Part shown: positions 33,850 to 42,630 of the stretch, piece by piece
Layout: every line of letters begins with the position of its first letter
Numbering within the stretch: the first letter of the stretch is position 1
Assembly (NCBI GenBank): GCA_947625655.1
Contig: CANQPD010000005.1
Location: 62,001 to 126,000 of the forward strand
Direction of reading: 5' to 3'
Length of the DNA stretch: 64,000 nucleotides
DNA from: an uncultured Dysosmobacter sp.
GTDB taxonomy: Bacteria > Bacillota > Clostridia > Oscillospirales > Oscillospiraceae
The notes under the pieces: generated by a model
What the model was told of the DNA's origin: nothing
Seen by the model: only the letters and a program-made list of their open reading frames with translations
Database searches by the model: none
Position numbers and translations under genes: made by a program

Positions 33850-34380
33850 TCAGTCCGCCAGCTTTGCCTTGCGCAGAGCCATAACGATGACGGGGATCAG
33901 CAGGATGTGGACGATGATGCCGGGGATGGCGTTGACAAATGCGCCGGCCATAAAGGCCGCCCAGGTGAAGGCGGAGCCGGTGACGCCGGAGATGACCACC
34001 ATGGCAACGCCCCAGACCACCCGGCCCAGCAGCATGGCGGCGATCAGGGACACATAGATGCTGGAGGTCTTTTTCGGCAGCCTGGCGTACAGCAGGCCCG
34101 AAAACAGGCCATAGGCCGCCAGCTCGAAGCACATGGCAGCGCCGGTGGGGAAAATGGGCGGCATGCCGAACAGGGCAAAGCGCAGCAGGGGGGCGACGGC
34201 GCCCACCGCCAAAGCCCACCAGGGGCCGCAGAGGAAGCCCGCCAGCAGGACGGGGATGTGCATAGGGCTGAGGGCGCTGCCGATCTGGGGGATCTGCCCC
34301 GTCAGGAAGGGCAGGACCATGCACAGGGCAAGGCACGCGGCGGCAAAGACGGGATGGCGGATGAGGATACGGTCTTTCAT
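33850..34380 (-). CDS. ECF transporter S component, vitamin uptake
   Basis: 176 aa with six membrane segments: PVFAAACLALCMVLPFL, SALSPMHIPVLLAGFLCG, WWALAVGAVAPLLRFALF, AAMCFELAAYGLFSGLLYAR, LLGRVVWGVAMVVISGV and FVNAIPGIIVHILLIPVIVM. This is the small substrate-binding subunit of an energy-coupling factor importer, which shares an EcfT-EcfA-EcfA' module encoded elsewhere. The substrate cannot be read from sequence. LSPMHIPVLLAGFLCGP resembles S-components for pantothenate-like or other small vitamins. It is downstream of DUF3842 and kinase genes on the same strand, so a phosphorylated cofactor precursor is conceivable. Confidence 0.85.
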   Translation of the reverse strand: MKDRILIRHPVFAAACLALCMVLPFLTGQIPQIGSALSPMHIPVLLAGFLCGPWWALAVGAVAPLLRFALFGMPPIFPTGAAMCFELAAYGLFSGLLYARLPKKTSSIYVSLIAAMLLGRVVWGVAMVVISGVTGSAFTWAAFMAGAFVNAIPGIIVHILLIPVIVMALRKAKLAD

Positions 34381-34487
34381 GGTTTCAAAGTCTCCCTTTC
34401 AAATTGGTCTGCCGTCTTGAACGGGAGCCGCGCCTTGGGGCGCGATTAAGGGGTCGCTTGGGAAAGGCCTCCAGCTTGGCCGGAGCG

Positions 34488-34895
34488 TTATGAACACATG
34501 GCGCGGAGCAGGTCCACCGCTTCGTCCATGAGTTTTGACAGTGTGAGGGACTGGGTGCCCGCCACGATGTTGCTGCACTGGTTCACCGGCAGCAGCAGCT
34601 TTTTCGCGGCGCTCTGCCCCACGGCCACAGCGATGGCGGGAGTGATCTCCCCCATCAGGGAGTCGGCGGACAGGATGCCAATGGGGCCCACGATGACGTC
34701 CGCCGTGCGGCAGGCCACCAGCACCGGATTTTCCCCGGTGGCGCCGGCGGAGGCCCCGGCCTTCAGCATGGCGGAGGTGGCGATGGCGTTGGTGCCCACG
34801 GCCACGATCTCACAGGGCAGGGACGCGGCCCTGGCCCGCTCGATAAACAGCTGGCCCATGCGGCCGCTCTGGCCGTCGATGACAACGACTTTCAT
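34488..34895 (-). CDS. DUF3842 family protein
   Basis: 135 aa. MKVVVIDGQSGRMGQLFIER opens a Rossmann-like strand-loop-helix with a Gly-rich turn. VAVGTNAIATSAMLKAGASA and GATGENPVLVACRTADVIVG match the DUF3842 family as I recall it, and a Cys near the end (NQCSNIV) recurs in members. The biochemical function is unknown; the fold suggests nucleotide or cofactor binding. Its ATG lies within the end of the kinase gene (34892-34895, ATGA-type overlap), so the two proteins are translationally coupled. GGAGGTGG is the ribosome-binding site. Confidence 0.8.
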   Translation of the reverse strand: MKVVVIDGQSGRMGQLFIERARAASLPCEIVAVGTNAIATSAMLKAGASAGATGENPVLVACRTADVIVGPIGILSADSLMGEITPAIAVAVGQSAAKKLLLPVNQCSNIVAGTQSLTLSKLMDEAVDLLRAMCS

Positions 34896-35959
34896 GGTTC
34901 CACCTCCAAAATCATGTCACAGCGGCCCGCCGGGTCCAGAGCGGCGAAATACCGCTCCTCCAGGGGGATCCACTGTGTGAAAAAGCACTGGCCCGCCTCC
35001 GGCCCGTTCCGGGCCAGGATCCGGGCTCTTTGCAGATCCGGCGGGACGCGCAGGAAAACCGACAGGTCATAGCTTCCCGCCAGGGCGGGGTGCATGCTGT
35101 AGGCCCCCTCCACAATGTTCAGGGGCCTGGGGGCGGTCTCCACGGCCATGCCCAGAGTCTGGGCATGGCAGTCGTACCGGCGGTATGCCACCGGCCTGCC
35201 CCGGGTCAGGGGGCGCAGCACCTCTTCATAAAACCGCTCCCGGTCCACGTTGCCGCCGGGCTCCGCCAGCCGCTCCGCCGTCCGCTGCTCCGGGCGGAGG
35301 AAAAAATCGTCCATGTGGAACACATTGCAGCCGTAAATACGCCCCAGCAGGGCCGCCAGGGTGGTCTTGCCGCTGGCGCTGCCGCCCTCGACGGCCACAA
35401 GCGCCCGCCCCTGTTCCGCCATTTTGCGGTCAATGGCCGCCAGCAGGGGCAGGATCCAGACGTACTCCCGCCGGATGACCCGGTAGGCCGGGGCATAGGC
35501 GGCCCGGAACCGGCCGGAGTGATGGCAGGCAGGGAAGCCGCCGGCCCGCCAGCGCTCCACGGCAGGGGCAAGCATTTCATAAGAGAAGGGGAGACGGCCG
35601 CTTTTTGCCAGGGACAGCAAAACCGCCAGCTTTTCCTCCATTTCCGTCCCACCGCCGCCTGGCCTCTCCGCCGACAGGGCAAAGAGTCGGCACAGCGTCT
35701 CCGGCGCCAGGCCGGTTCGGGCCGGATACCCCAGGTGCAGGCGGCAGAAAGGGCCGTCCAGGGGTTCGATCTCCGCCGGGGCGTCCGGCGGCAGGGCCGC
35801 CAGCTCCTCCCGGAGGCGGCGGAGCGCCGCCGCTTCCTCCGTGACAAAGTGGCCGCAGCCGAATACGCTCTGGTGCAGGGCCTTCAGCAGATCTTCAGGC
35901 CGAAGGGCCGGATAGCGGGCGCACTGGCCCAGCAGATACGCGGCGGTCTGCCGTTCCAT
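34892..35959 (-). CDS. Uridine kinase-like protein with long helical N-terminal domain
   Basis: 355 aa. The kinase core lies at about residues 190-355. It has Walker A VEGGSASGKTTLAALLGRIY, then CNVFHMDDFFLRPEQRTAE (uridine-kinase substrate loop), DRERFYEEVLRPLTRGRPV, and PLNIVEGAYSMHPALAGSYD (Walker B-like). The first 190 residues are helical, with FGCGHFVTEEAAALRRLREE and HHSGRFRAAYAPAYRVIRRE, a module known from clostridial uridine-kinase homologues of unknown role. Substrate unknown. AAAGGAGG precedes the ATG. It heads a unit with DUF3842 and possibly the ECF S-component. Confidence 0.82.
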   Translation of the reverse strand: MERQTAAYLLGQCARYPALRPEDLLKALHQSVFGCGHFVTEEAAALRRLREELAALPPDAPAEIEPLDGPFCRLHLGYPARTGLAPETLCRLFALSAERPGGGGTEMEEKLAVLLSLAKSGRLPFSYEMLAPAVERWRAGGFPACHHSGRFRAAYAPAYRVIRREYVWILPLLAAIDRKMAEQGRALVAVEGGSASGKTTLAALLGRIYGCNVFHMDDFFLRPEQRTAERLAEPGGNVDRERFYEEVLRPLTRGRPVAYRRYDCHAQTLGMAVETAPRPLNIVEGAYSMHPALAGSYDLSVFLRVPPDLQRARILARNGPEAGQCFFTQWIPLEERYFAALDPAGRCDMILEVEP

Positions 35960-36204
35960 GGCGCGCCCTCCTTTCGTTTCCCGCCTATCATATCACCGAT
36001 GGGGCGGCGGGGGCAAGACCTCCGGCGAAAAAAGCCAAAAAGTCCTGGAAATCCGAGACTTTTCGCCGCCGCTCCTCCCCTTTTTTCAATTCTTTTCAAT
36101 TTTCCGGAGTCCTCGACAAATTCAGACAGGATGTGCCGCAGGGTTTGTGTATGATAAGGCTGTTCCTCCCCATATTTTGTGGCTGATAGAAAGGAAAATG
36201 CCAT

Positions 36205-36363
36205 ATGAAGCCCATTCCAAAGGAATACCTTGTGTTGTTCAACGCCATCACCCAGGCGGAAGAGACTTTAAGTCAATTGCGCGCCGACCTGATCGCCGCC
36301 CAGCAGCGGGCCGAGGAGCTGTTTCTGGACGAGGGGAGCGGCACTCCCCGGGAGCCCGATTGA
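36205..36363 (+). CDS. Small coiled-coil protein, 52 aa
   Basis: It begins MKPIPKEYLVLFNAITQAEE and continues as a strongly amphipathic helix with Leu/Ile/Ala spacing (LSQLRADLIAAQQRAEELFL) and an acidic end. An AAAGGA motif lies 12 bases before the ATG. It is too short for standard gene calling, but its codon usage is GC3-rich like its neighbours and the frame is clean. A role is unknown; similar small helical proteins are common in clostridia. Confidence 0.62.
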   Translation: MKPIPKEYLVLFNAITQAEETLSQLRADLIAAQQRAEELFLDEGSGTPREPD

Positions 36364-36440
36364 TCCGCGCGGCCCCGCCCTGCCAGACGGAGCCGTCATC
36401 CTTGTTGCATTTCCCCGGGACAGGCGGCATTCTTTTGTGG

Positions 36441-36446
36441 TATGAT
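36441..36446 (+). promoter_or_regulatory. -10 box of the nfo promoter
   Basis: TATGAT lies 32 bases before the ATG, with GGGACA 18 bases further upstream as a moderate -35. The extended context TGGTATGAT supports it. Confidence 0.6.
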
Positions 36447-36477
36447 AGGATCAATCGATCTACAGGAGGAGATGCCC

Positions 36478-37308
36478 ATGCTGCACATCGGCTGTCACCT
36501 GTCCTCCTCCAAGGGTTTTGCCGCCATGGGACGGCAGGCCCTGGAGCTGGGGGCGGACACCTTTCAGTTTTTCACACGCAATCCCCGGGGGAGCCGGGCC
36601 AAGGACCTGGACCCCGCCGACGCGGCGGAGCTGGCGGAGCTGCTGCGCTGGCATCAGTTCGCGCCCATCATCGCCCACGCGCCCTATACCCTGAACCTCT
36701 GCGGAAAAGAAGAGGCCAACCGCGCCTTTGCCCGGGAGACCATGGCGGATGACCTCCGCCGGCTGGAGCACGTGCCGGGGCAGCTCTACAACTTCCACCC
36801 CGGCAGCCATGTGGGCCAGGGGTTGGAGACGGGCATCGCCCGCATCGCTGAGGGTTTGAACGCCATCCTGCGCCCGGAGCAGTCCACCACCGTCCTGCTG
36901 GAGACCATGGCCGGCAAGGGCAGCGAGGTGGGAGGCCGCTTTGAGGAGCTGCGGGAGATCCTGGACCGGGTGGTCCTCTCCGATAAAATGGGCGTATGCC
37001 TGGACACCTGCCACGTCTCCGACGGGGGCTACGACATCATCCATGATCTGGACGGGGTGCTGACGGAGTTTGACAGGGTCATCGGCCTGGAGCGGCTGAA
37101 GGCCGTTCATCTCAATGACAGCAAAAACCCCGCCGGCGCCCGGAAGGACCGCCACGAGCGCATCGGCGAGGGCTGCATCGGCCTGGAGGCCCTGACGCGG
37201 GTGGTGCGGCACCCCGCGCTGCGGGACCTGCCCTTCTGCCTGGAGACGCCCAACGAGCTGCCGGGGTACGCCCGGGAGATCGCCATGATGCGGGCGGCGG
37301 CGGAATAG
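36478..37308 (+). CDS. nfo: Endonuclease IV, AP endonuclease
   Basis: 276 aa TIM-barrel enzyme. [20 protein letters not shown] is followed by [104 protein letters not shown] and FCLETPNE. These hold the His, Glu and Asp ligands of the tri-zinc centre. It cleaves 5' of abasic sites and removes 3' blocking groups in base-excision repair. AGGAGGAG precedes the ATG at 36478. exoIII, the other AP endonuclease type, is also in this window (43181). Confidence 0.95.
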   Translation: MLHIGCHLSSSKGFAAMGRQALELGADTFQFFTRNPRGSRAKDLDPADAAELAELLRWHQFAPIIAHAPYTLNLCGKEEANRAFARETMADDLRRLEHVPGQLYNFHPGSHVGQGLETGIARIAEGLNAILRPEQSTTVLLETMAGKGSEVGGRFEELREILDRVVLSDKMGVCLDTCHVSDGGYDIIHDLDGVLTEFDRVIGLERLKAVHLNDSKNPAGARKDRHERIGEGCIGLEALTRVVRHPALRDLPFCLETPNELPGYAREIAMMRAAAE

Positions 37309-37352
37309 CAAAAACGGCACGGAGAAAATTCCGCGGCGGTTTTTCGGCAGAA

Positions 37353-37386
37353 TGAAAGAGAGACGCCCGAGGCGTCTCTCTTTGCC
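37353..37386. terminator. Bidirectional terminator
   Basis: The stem AAAGAGAGACGCC-cgag-GCGTCTCTCTTT serves nfo on plus and the GlsB-like gene on minus. Confidence 0.88.
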
Positions 37387-37398
37387 TATGGATTCAGT

Positions 37399-37629
37399 TC
37401 AGCGGAACAGCTTCCGGCCGAGCCAGATAAACAGGCAGGCGCCCGCCACGCCCACCACCAGGTCGGCGAACCAGCCGTAGGCGTAAAAGCCCAGCAGACC
37501 GAACACCGCGCTGCCCACAAAGGAGCCGATGACGCCGATGACGATGTTCCGCAGCAATCCGCCCTCCACGTTCATCAGCTTCCCGGCGATCCAGCCCACC
37601 AGGGCGCCCATGACCAATGCTCCCAGCAT
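37399..37629 (-). CDS. GlsB/YeaQ/YmgE family small membrane protein
   Basis: 76 aa with three membrane segments rich in Gly: MLGALVMGALVGWIAGKLMN, IVIGVIGSFVGSAVFGLLGF and DLVVGVAGACLFIWLGRK. It matches the transglycosylase-associated/GlsB family, a stress-induced small membrane protein of unclear mechanism. It is last in a minus-strand row behind the TatD-associated radical SAM gene, with 38 bases between. Confidence 0.92.
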   Translation of the reverse strand: MLGALVMGALVGWIAGKLMNVEGGLLRNIVIGVIGSFVGSAVFGLLGFYAYGWFADLVVGVAGACLFIWLGRKLFR

Positions 37630-37667
37630 GTCTGTTTTCCTCTCTTTCCCGGCGATGCCGGTTTTCT

Positions 37668-38288
37668 TCAGTCCTCAATATATTCCCGCACCCGGTAGAC
37701 GGCGCCGATCTCCTCTTCGCAGATCCTGCGGCAGTTCTCGATCTCCTCCGGGGGGATGGTGTCCACCACGGTCATCATGACGGTAGGGACATATTTCCGC
37801 ACCTCTTTGGCAAAGTCCTTCATGGCCTGATAGGCCCCCTGCTGCACCGGGTGGCAAAGGGCGTCGTACTTCTCCGCCGTGTCGGTGTTCAGGGAGATGG
37901 ACACCATGTCGAACCGGCCCGCGAAATCCGGGCAGATGTCCCGGCCATGGATGAGGCTGCCGGTGCCGTTAGTGTCCATGCGGGTGTAAATTTTCGTGCC
38001 ATGCTCCTTCATCCGGTCGATGACCCAGCAGATGTCCTCGATGCGGTAGCTGGGCTCGCCGAAGCCCACGAAGACCAGCTGCTGATATTTGGAGAGGTCC
38101 CAGCTCTCGATGGAATCCAGCATTTCCTCTTTTGTCGGCTCCCGCTCCAGCCAGAGGTTGTGGGTGTAGATGCTGCCGTCGTGGCCGTTGTGCCGCAGGC
38201 AGAACTCGCAGTTGAAGTTGCAGCGGTTGGTGGGGTTCACATACAGGTTGCCGCCGTATTCATAGGTGATGGTGAAGCCTTTTTTCAT
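37668..38288 (-). CDS. TatD-associated radical SAM protein
   Basis: 206 aa. The radical SAM cluster motif CNFNCEFCLRHNG (CxxxCxxC) is at about residue 23, with VNPTNRCNFNCEFC and the binding motif FVGFGEPSYRIEDICWVID. The size and content match a family that occurs beside or fused to TatD in clostridia, as here two genes downstream of tatD. The reaction is unknown. AAGGAGCG precedes the ATG. A lipoprotein gene separates it from tatD. Confidence 0.92.
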   Translation of the reverse strand: MKKGFTITYEYGGNLYVNPTNRCNFNCEFCLRHNGHDGSIYTHNLWLEREPTKEEMLDSIESWDLSKYQQLVFVGFGEPSYRIEDICWVIDRMKEHGTKIYTRMDTNGTGSLIHGRDICPDFAGRFDMVSISLNTDTAEKYDALCHPVQQGAYQAMKDFAKEVRKYVPTVMMTVVDTIPPEEIENCRRICEEEIGAVYRVREYIED

Positions 38289-38300
38289 AGCTGTCGCTCC

Positions 38301-39185
38301 TTAATTAATACTGTCCAAATGGAAATTTGACAGGGTGAATGTGCCGTCGGCGTAGGAAACAGAGGCGGAGATATCCGCCACATAGACATTGCCGCCGATT
38401 TCCTCCGCATCAATTCCCACCGAGCCGCCAAAATCAATATCCACGCTGTCAGGGTATTCTGCGTCAAACCGGCAAATCAAGCCGGTATTCAGCCCATTCA
38501 GCTCTTCCGGTGCGACAGGCAGCTGAGGGGTAATGTCCACCAGCTCTTCGCCCAAAATGGCATAGGCCGTGCCGCTGATCACCGTAAAATCCAGCAATTC
38601 GGAAAGCTGATCCTGCCACAGTTCGGCAGGAAAGGTATAGTCCGTCAGGTCGCCGTCCTCGTTTTTCTCCACGATATGCAGAATATCGATAGAGACCCCG
38701 GCGCCGGTGCCGCCGCAGGTGACGGCCACCACTTCCTCCTGACCGTCGCTGTCCGCGTCAAAGCACCAGAGGGCCGGCCTCACCATGCCGGGCCCGCCAA
38801 AGGTCCAGTCGAATTCCGCCAGGGCATCGCCCCAGCGGAGCCAGGCCACGCTTCCGCCCGCCGGGTACACCCCCACGCCGTACAGGGCCACCTCTTTCTC
38901 CGGCAGCTCGATCAGCTTGCCCACCGGCATATCGTCCCGCCGGAAGGAGCGTTCGGCCCATTCGCGGATGTCCACGACTTCCGCCGGAAGGTCAAACGTC
39001 TCCGTGGGCTCCCGCCCCTCCGTCACCACCGCCGGGGCGGAGATGGGCTGGGCGGGGGAGGTCACGGGGGCATCGTCCCCCGTCGGCACTCTGATCGTGG
39101 TCTTCAGGGTGTAGCGGTCCCCGCCGCACCCGGTCAGCAGGGCCAGGGCCAGCAGGGCGGGAAACAGCTTTTTCAGATGTTTCAT
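38301..39185 (-). CDS. Putative lipoprotein
   Basis: 294 aa. MKHLKKLFPALLALALLTGCGGD is a lipoprotein signal with lipobox LTGC. The mature part has acidic Thr/Pro-rich stretches, then a globular region (VALYGVGVYPAGGSVAWLRW, QEEVVAVTCGGTGAGVSIDI) that may bind calcium or sugar. No family recognised. The ATG at 39185 overlaps the tatD stop (ATGA), so it is coupled. Neighbours suggest a role at the membrane, but no link to TatD is known. Confidence 0.8.
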   Translation of the reverse strand: MKHLKKLFPALLALALLTGCGGDRYTLKTTIRVPTGDDAPVTSPAQPISAPAVVTEGREPTETFDLPAEVVDIREWAERSFRRDDMPVGKLIELPEKEVALYGVGVYPAGGSVAWLRWGDALAEFDWTFGGPGMVRPALWCFDADSDGQEEVVAVTCGGTGAGVSIDILHIVEKNEDGDLTDYTFPAELWQDQLSELLDFTVISGTAYAILGEELVDITPQLPVAPEELNGLNTGLICRFDAEYPDSVDIDFGGSVGIDAEEIGGNVYVADISASVSYADGTFTLSNFHLDSIN

Positions 39186-39958
39186 GCCTTTCCCTCCAAT
39201 CCAAACAGCCGCAGGCCGTTTTTCCAGGTGATGTCCGTCATCTCCTCCGGGGAAATACCTTTCCACACCGCCAATTTTTCGATGACGTAGGGCAGATACC
39301 GGCTGTCGTTCCGCTTGCCCCGGAAGGGGACCGGGGTCAGATAGGGGGCGTCCGTCTCCACCACCATGCGCTCCAGGGGGGTGATGGCCGCCACCTCCGG
39401 GGCGCGTCTGGCGTTTTTGTAGGTGATGGGCCCGTCAAAGCCCAGATACCAGCCCCGCTTCAAAAGCTCGGCGGCCATCTCCGGGCTGCCGGAAAAGCAG
39501 TGGAACACGCCCCGGACTTTCGGGTACTCCAGCACGATGGCCAGGGAGTCCCCATGGGCCTCCCGGTCGTGGACGATGACGGGCAGGTCCAATTCAACGG
39601 CCATTTCCAGCTGGCGGCGGAACACGGCCTGCTGGAACTCCTTCGGCGGATTTTCCGCCCAGTAATAGTCCAGGCCGATCTCCCCGATGGCCACCACCTT
39701 TTCATGCCGGCACAGTTCCCGGATGGCGTCGAAGTCCGCGTCGATGCAGCCGCCGCAGTCCTCCGGGTGAAGGCCCACGGCGGCGTAGACATGGGCGTAT
39801 TTCTCCGCCAGGCTGACAGCGGCCCGGGAGCTTTCCACATCGCAGCCAGGGTCCACCACCAGGCCGACGCCGGCGGCGGGAAGGGCGGAGAGCACCGCGT
39901 CCCGATCGGCGTTGAAGCCGCCAGAGTCATAGTGGGCATGGGTATCGAAAATGGGCAT
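39182..39958 (-). CDS. tatD: TatD family metal-dependent deoxyribonuclease
   Basis: 258 aa. It starts MPIFDTHAHYDSGGFNADRD (HxH), then AVGLHPEDCG, AIGEIGLDYYWAENPPKEFQ (catalytic Glu), LPVIVHDREAHGDSL, VFHCFSGSPEMA and VETDAPYLTPVPFRGKRN. These are the metal ligands of the TatD amidohydrolase fold. The family has Mg-dependent 3'-5' exonuclease activity on DNA and RNA. It is first of a unit with a lipoprotein and a TatD-associated radical SAM gene. Confidence 0.95.
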   Translation of the reverse strand: MPIFDTHAHYDSGGFNADRDAVLSALPAAGVGLVVDPGCDVESSRAAVSLAEKYAHVYAAVGLHPEDCGGCIDADFDAIRELCRHEKVVAIGEIGLDYYWAENPPKEFQQAVFRRQLEMAVELDLPVIVHDREAHGDSLAIVLEYPKVRGVFHCFSGSPEMAAELLKRGWYLGFDGPITYKNARRAPEVAAITPLERMVVETDAPYLTPVPFRGKRNDSRYLPYVIEKLAVWKGISPEEMTDITWKNGLRLFGLEGKA

Positions 39959-40107
39959 AGGGTCACCTCATGGTTTCTGATATGGTTATTCTATCACAGT
40001 TTCCTCTGATAAAAAGGGCCAGAGTGTGAATTTTCCATGGCCCCAGCCATAAAAAGCTGAACGCAAACCGGGAATCCAAAGGAGGGCTTGATCCCCCTTT
40101 AAGAAGC

Positions 40108-40138
40108 AAAAAAAGGACATCCTGCCGGATGTCCTCTC
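40108..40138 (-). terminator. Intrinsic terminator after rpsT
   Basis: The stem AGGACATCC-ggca-GGATGTCCT is followed by TTTTTTTGC on the minus strand. Confidence 0.92.
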
Positions 40139-40156
40139 TTTACCGTATCAGCACGA

Positions 40157-40420
40157 TCAGCCGATCTTGTTCAGCTTCAGGGTCATGGCGCTCTTTCTGT
40201 GAGCGGCCGTGTTCTTGTGCAGAACGCCCTTGGCAACAGCCTGATCGACTTTCTTCACTGCAACCTTGTAAGCGCCATCGGCCTCGGTGCGATTGCCTTC
40301 TGCGGCAGCAACCTCGAACTTCTTGATGGCGGTCTTCAGCTCGGATTTCGCGGCCTTGTTGCGTGCGTTTCTCGCCTCACCGATCAGAACGCGCTTCTTG
40401 GCAGACTTGATATTCGGCAA
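40157..40420 (-). CDS. rpsT: 30S ribosomal protein S20
   Basis: 87 aa, basic and helical: PNIKSAKKRVLIGEARNARN, KAAKSELKTAIKKFEVAAAE and KKVDQAVAKGVLHKNTAAHR, ending with KLNKIG. S20 binds 16S rRNA early in assembly. The start is a TTG at 40420, seven bases after AAGGAGG, giving Met-Pro-Asn-Ile as in homologues. Some Firmicutes S20 genes do use TTG, which is linked to autoregulation. Own promoter at 40483-40511. Confidence 0.95.
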   Translation of the reverse strand: MPNIKSAKKRVLIGEARNARNKAAKSELKTAIKKFEVAAAEGNRTEADGAYKVAVKKVDQAVAKGVLHKNTAAHRKSAMTLKLNKIG

Positions 40421-40482
40421 ACCAAACACCTCCTTAGGCAAATTCGCCCGGCGGAACAGGATTTTCCACCGTGCAGAATGAT

Positions 40483-40511
40483 ATTTTAGCAGGGAACTTC
40501 CCAAAAAGCAA
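40483..40511 (-). promoter_or_regulatory. Promoter of rpsT
   Basis: TTGCTT (40511-40506) and TAAAAT (40488-40483) on the minus strand, 17-base spacer, 63 bases before the TTG. Confidence 0.75.
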
Positions 40512-40610
40512 GAGTTTTTTTGCAATTTTCGTTCTTTTTTTGTATATTGTATCCCTCCATGCAAAACCTAGGGAAAACACCACAAGATTTTGTGTTGGGA
40601 GGGACGCATT

Positions 40611-41507
40611 TTGTTTGCAAAACGCACCGATCTGGCCCTGGAAGCCCGGGAGCTCTGGCAGGAGTCCGCGGAGAAAACCACCCGCTTGTCCGGGGTCAAG
40701 GCCGCCAAACAGAAGCTGGAGGGCTATCCCGCCACCCGGGTGGATATCCTGGACCGGCGGGGCGAGGAGGCCCTGGGGAAGCCCCGGGGCAGCTATCTCA
40801 CCATCGACCTGTCCACCTTCTGGCAGCGGAAGGCGGACTTTTTCGAGCGGGCCGTTCGGGCGGTGGGCGGACAGCTGAAGGAGCTGCTGCCTGCCGAGGG
40901 TCCGGCGCTGGTCATCGGCCTGGGCAACAGGGCCATGACCCCCGACGCGGTGGGGCCGCTGGCGGCGGACAGCGTTCTGGTCACCCGGCACCTGATCGCC
41001 GCCATGCCCAGGCAGTTCGCCGGCTTCCGGCCAGTGGCGGTGCAGCGCACCGGCGTGCTGGGCACCACCGGCGTGGAGTCCGCCGAGGCGGTGCGGGGGC
41101 TGGTGGCGGAGGTAAAGCCCGCCCTGGTCATCGCCATCGACGCCCTGGCCTCCCGCCGGGTGGGGCGGGTGTGCAGCACGGTGCAGCTTTCCGACACGGG
41201 CATCATTCCCGGGTCCGGCGTGGGGAACCACCGCTCGGCGCTGAACCGGGAGACCCTGGGGGTGCCGGTGTTTGCCGTGGGCGTCCCCACGGTGGTGGAT
41301 GCCGCCACGCTGGCGGCGGATCTGCTGGAGGAGCGCGGCATCGCGGAATTTGATGAAAAGCGGCTGCGGCACGGGAAAGGGGAGCTGATGGTGACCACCC
41401 GGGATATCGACGCGCAGGTGCGGGATCTTGCCAAGGTGGTTGGATATGGCATCAACTGGGCCCTGCAGGATCTGGAGATCGAGGAGATGAACGCGCTGCT
41501 GTCGTGA
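40611..41507 (+). CDS. gpr: Germination protease GPR
   Basis: 298 aa. It begins LFAKRTDLALEARELWQES and contains LGKPRGSYLTIDLSTFWQRK, VIGLGNRAMTPDAVGPLAAD, RTGVLGTTGVESAEAVRGLV, PALVIAIDALASRRVGRVCS, DTGIIPGSGVGNHRSALNRE and VPVFAVGVPTVVDAATLAAD. This is the aspartic-type A25 protease that degrades small acid-soluble spore proteins at germination. The TTG at 40611 lies seven bases after GGGAGGG and follows rpsT in the opposite direction, a conserved clostridial neighbourhood. The family is made as a zymogen, and the short N-terminal propeptide is present. Repeat C begins about 80 bases past the stop. Confidence 0.93.
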   Translation: MFAKRTDLALEARELWQESAEKTTRLSGVKAAKQKLEGYPATRVDILDRRGEEALGKPRGSYLTIDLSTFWQRKADFFERAVRAVGGQLKELLPAEGPALVIGLGNRAMTPDAVGPLAADSVLVTRHLIAAMPRQFAGFRPVAVQRTGVLGTTGVESAEAVRGLVAEVKPALVIAIDALASRRVGRVCSTVQLSDTGIIPGSGVGNHRSALNRETLGVPVFAVGVPTVVDAATLAADLLEERGIAEFDEKRLRHGKGELMVTTRDIDAQVRDLAKVVGYGINWALQDLEIEEMNALLS

Positions 41508-42630
41508 TGTTTCGCCCCATTGGGGCGGGACGGAGGTTTTTCCCTGCGGGTGAGACGGAGGATGTCTGCCCGCGGGCGGGGAGCGAAGGATCACGCAGAC
41601 TTGCGTGGGAGATGCACCCCCCATTGTCGTCGAAAGAAACTGCGCTACACTCGTTCCGCCCTGTCGGGCAGAACTCGCACCGCTCCGTTTCTTTCTCCTC
41701 TCCCCACCGGACCCGCTCCGCTGGGCTCCGGCGGGGGCCCCGTTGGTCTTGCCAAAGAAAACGGGCCGTGCACGGTCCAAAAGAAAAACGCTTTTTGTCC
41801 CAACATTCCCCATGGGACATGGGGAATGTTGGGGGATGCGGGCCTCGTCACGGCGCGTCTGGCAGAAACTTGCCGGACTTCATCCGGGTGCGCTGGACGT
41901 TGGTGGGTATCCAACGTTTAAGCCGCATTTGGCCCGTGGGTACAGACTTGAGGGTGCTCATCGCAAGGGCTCTTGCCTCTGGCCCCGCTGACGCTACGGG
42001 GGCTGTTATCCTGCGTTGGCGTGGCCTGCGGGGAATGCAGCCGCCCGTAGGGGCCGATGCCCACATCGGCCCGCCGCCGCAATTGGGGCGTGGATTTGCG
42101 GGATATCAGCGCAAGGGCTGGAGCAGCCCACCTGTGCATTCCACTTTGCTATGCACTCCGTGGGTGTAGATGTCGACTTTTGTAGGGGCGGATATTATCC
42201 GCCCGAGATGTGGACGTTTGCGGAAACCGGGCGGCTATTAGCCGCCCCTACGAAGGTTTTTGTAAGCAAGAAAGTTGGTGGAGAATTTGACGTTTGGCGG
42301 ACCGGGTCGTCGCACCCTACGGCAGTAGCGTGAGATAACAGCCGCGCAGCGTCAGCGGGGCTGTTGCGGAAACCCTTCCGACAAGCACCCTCAAGTCTGT
42401 ACCCACGGGACAAATGCGGCATAAACGCCGGAAAATCTCCAACGTCCGGCACAGCCGGATGAGACTTTGCAGGTTTTATCCGGTTCCACCGTCACGCGGC
42501 CCGCATCCCCAAACTGTCCCCATGTTCCATGGGGACGGTTTGGACGAAACATTTTTTCTTTTCCACCGTGCACGGCGCATTTTCTTTTTGATGTCTCAAA
42601 AAGAAAATGGGGGGTGCAAATACCCAGCCA
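41508..42630. other. Intergenic region carrying repeat C
   Basis: 1.1 kb without a supported gene between gpr and the Cys-rich miniprotein gene. It is nearly all repeat C. The first 80 bases hold gpr-proximal GC-rich hairpins. Confidence 0.75.
41590..42615. repeat. Repeat C: two-ended copy of the structured repeat family
   Basis: The left end-unit has a shortened hairpin 1 (TTGG-tcttg-CCAA at 41743-41755), CCGTGCACGG at 41766-41775 and hairpin 2 (16 bp, 41799-41814 with 41818-41833, loop GGA). The right end is inverted: hairpin 2 at 42509-42524 with 42528-42543 (loop TTC, one G-T pair), CCGTGCACGG at 42566-42575, and hairpin 1 (14 bp, 42578-42591 with 42596-42609, loop TGTC). The centre has gtaggggccgatgcccacatcggcc (about 42046-42070) and a palindromic block at 42182-42322 that matches repeat B's 11705-11846. 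The layout is the same as B, with sequence divergence but conserved pairing. Confidence 0.85.
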
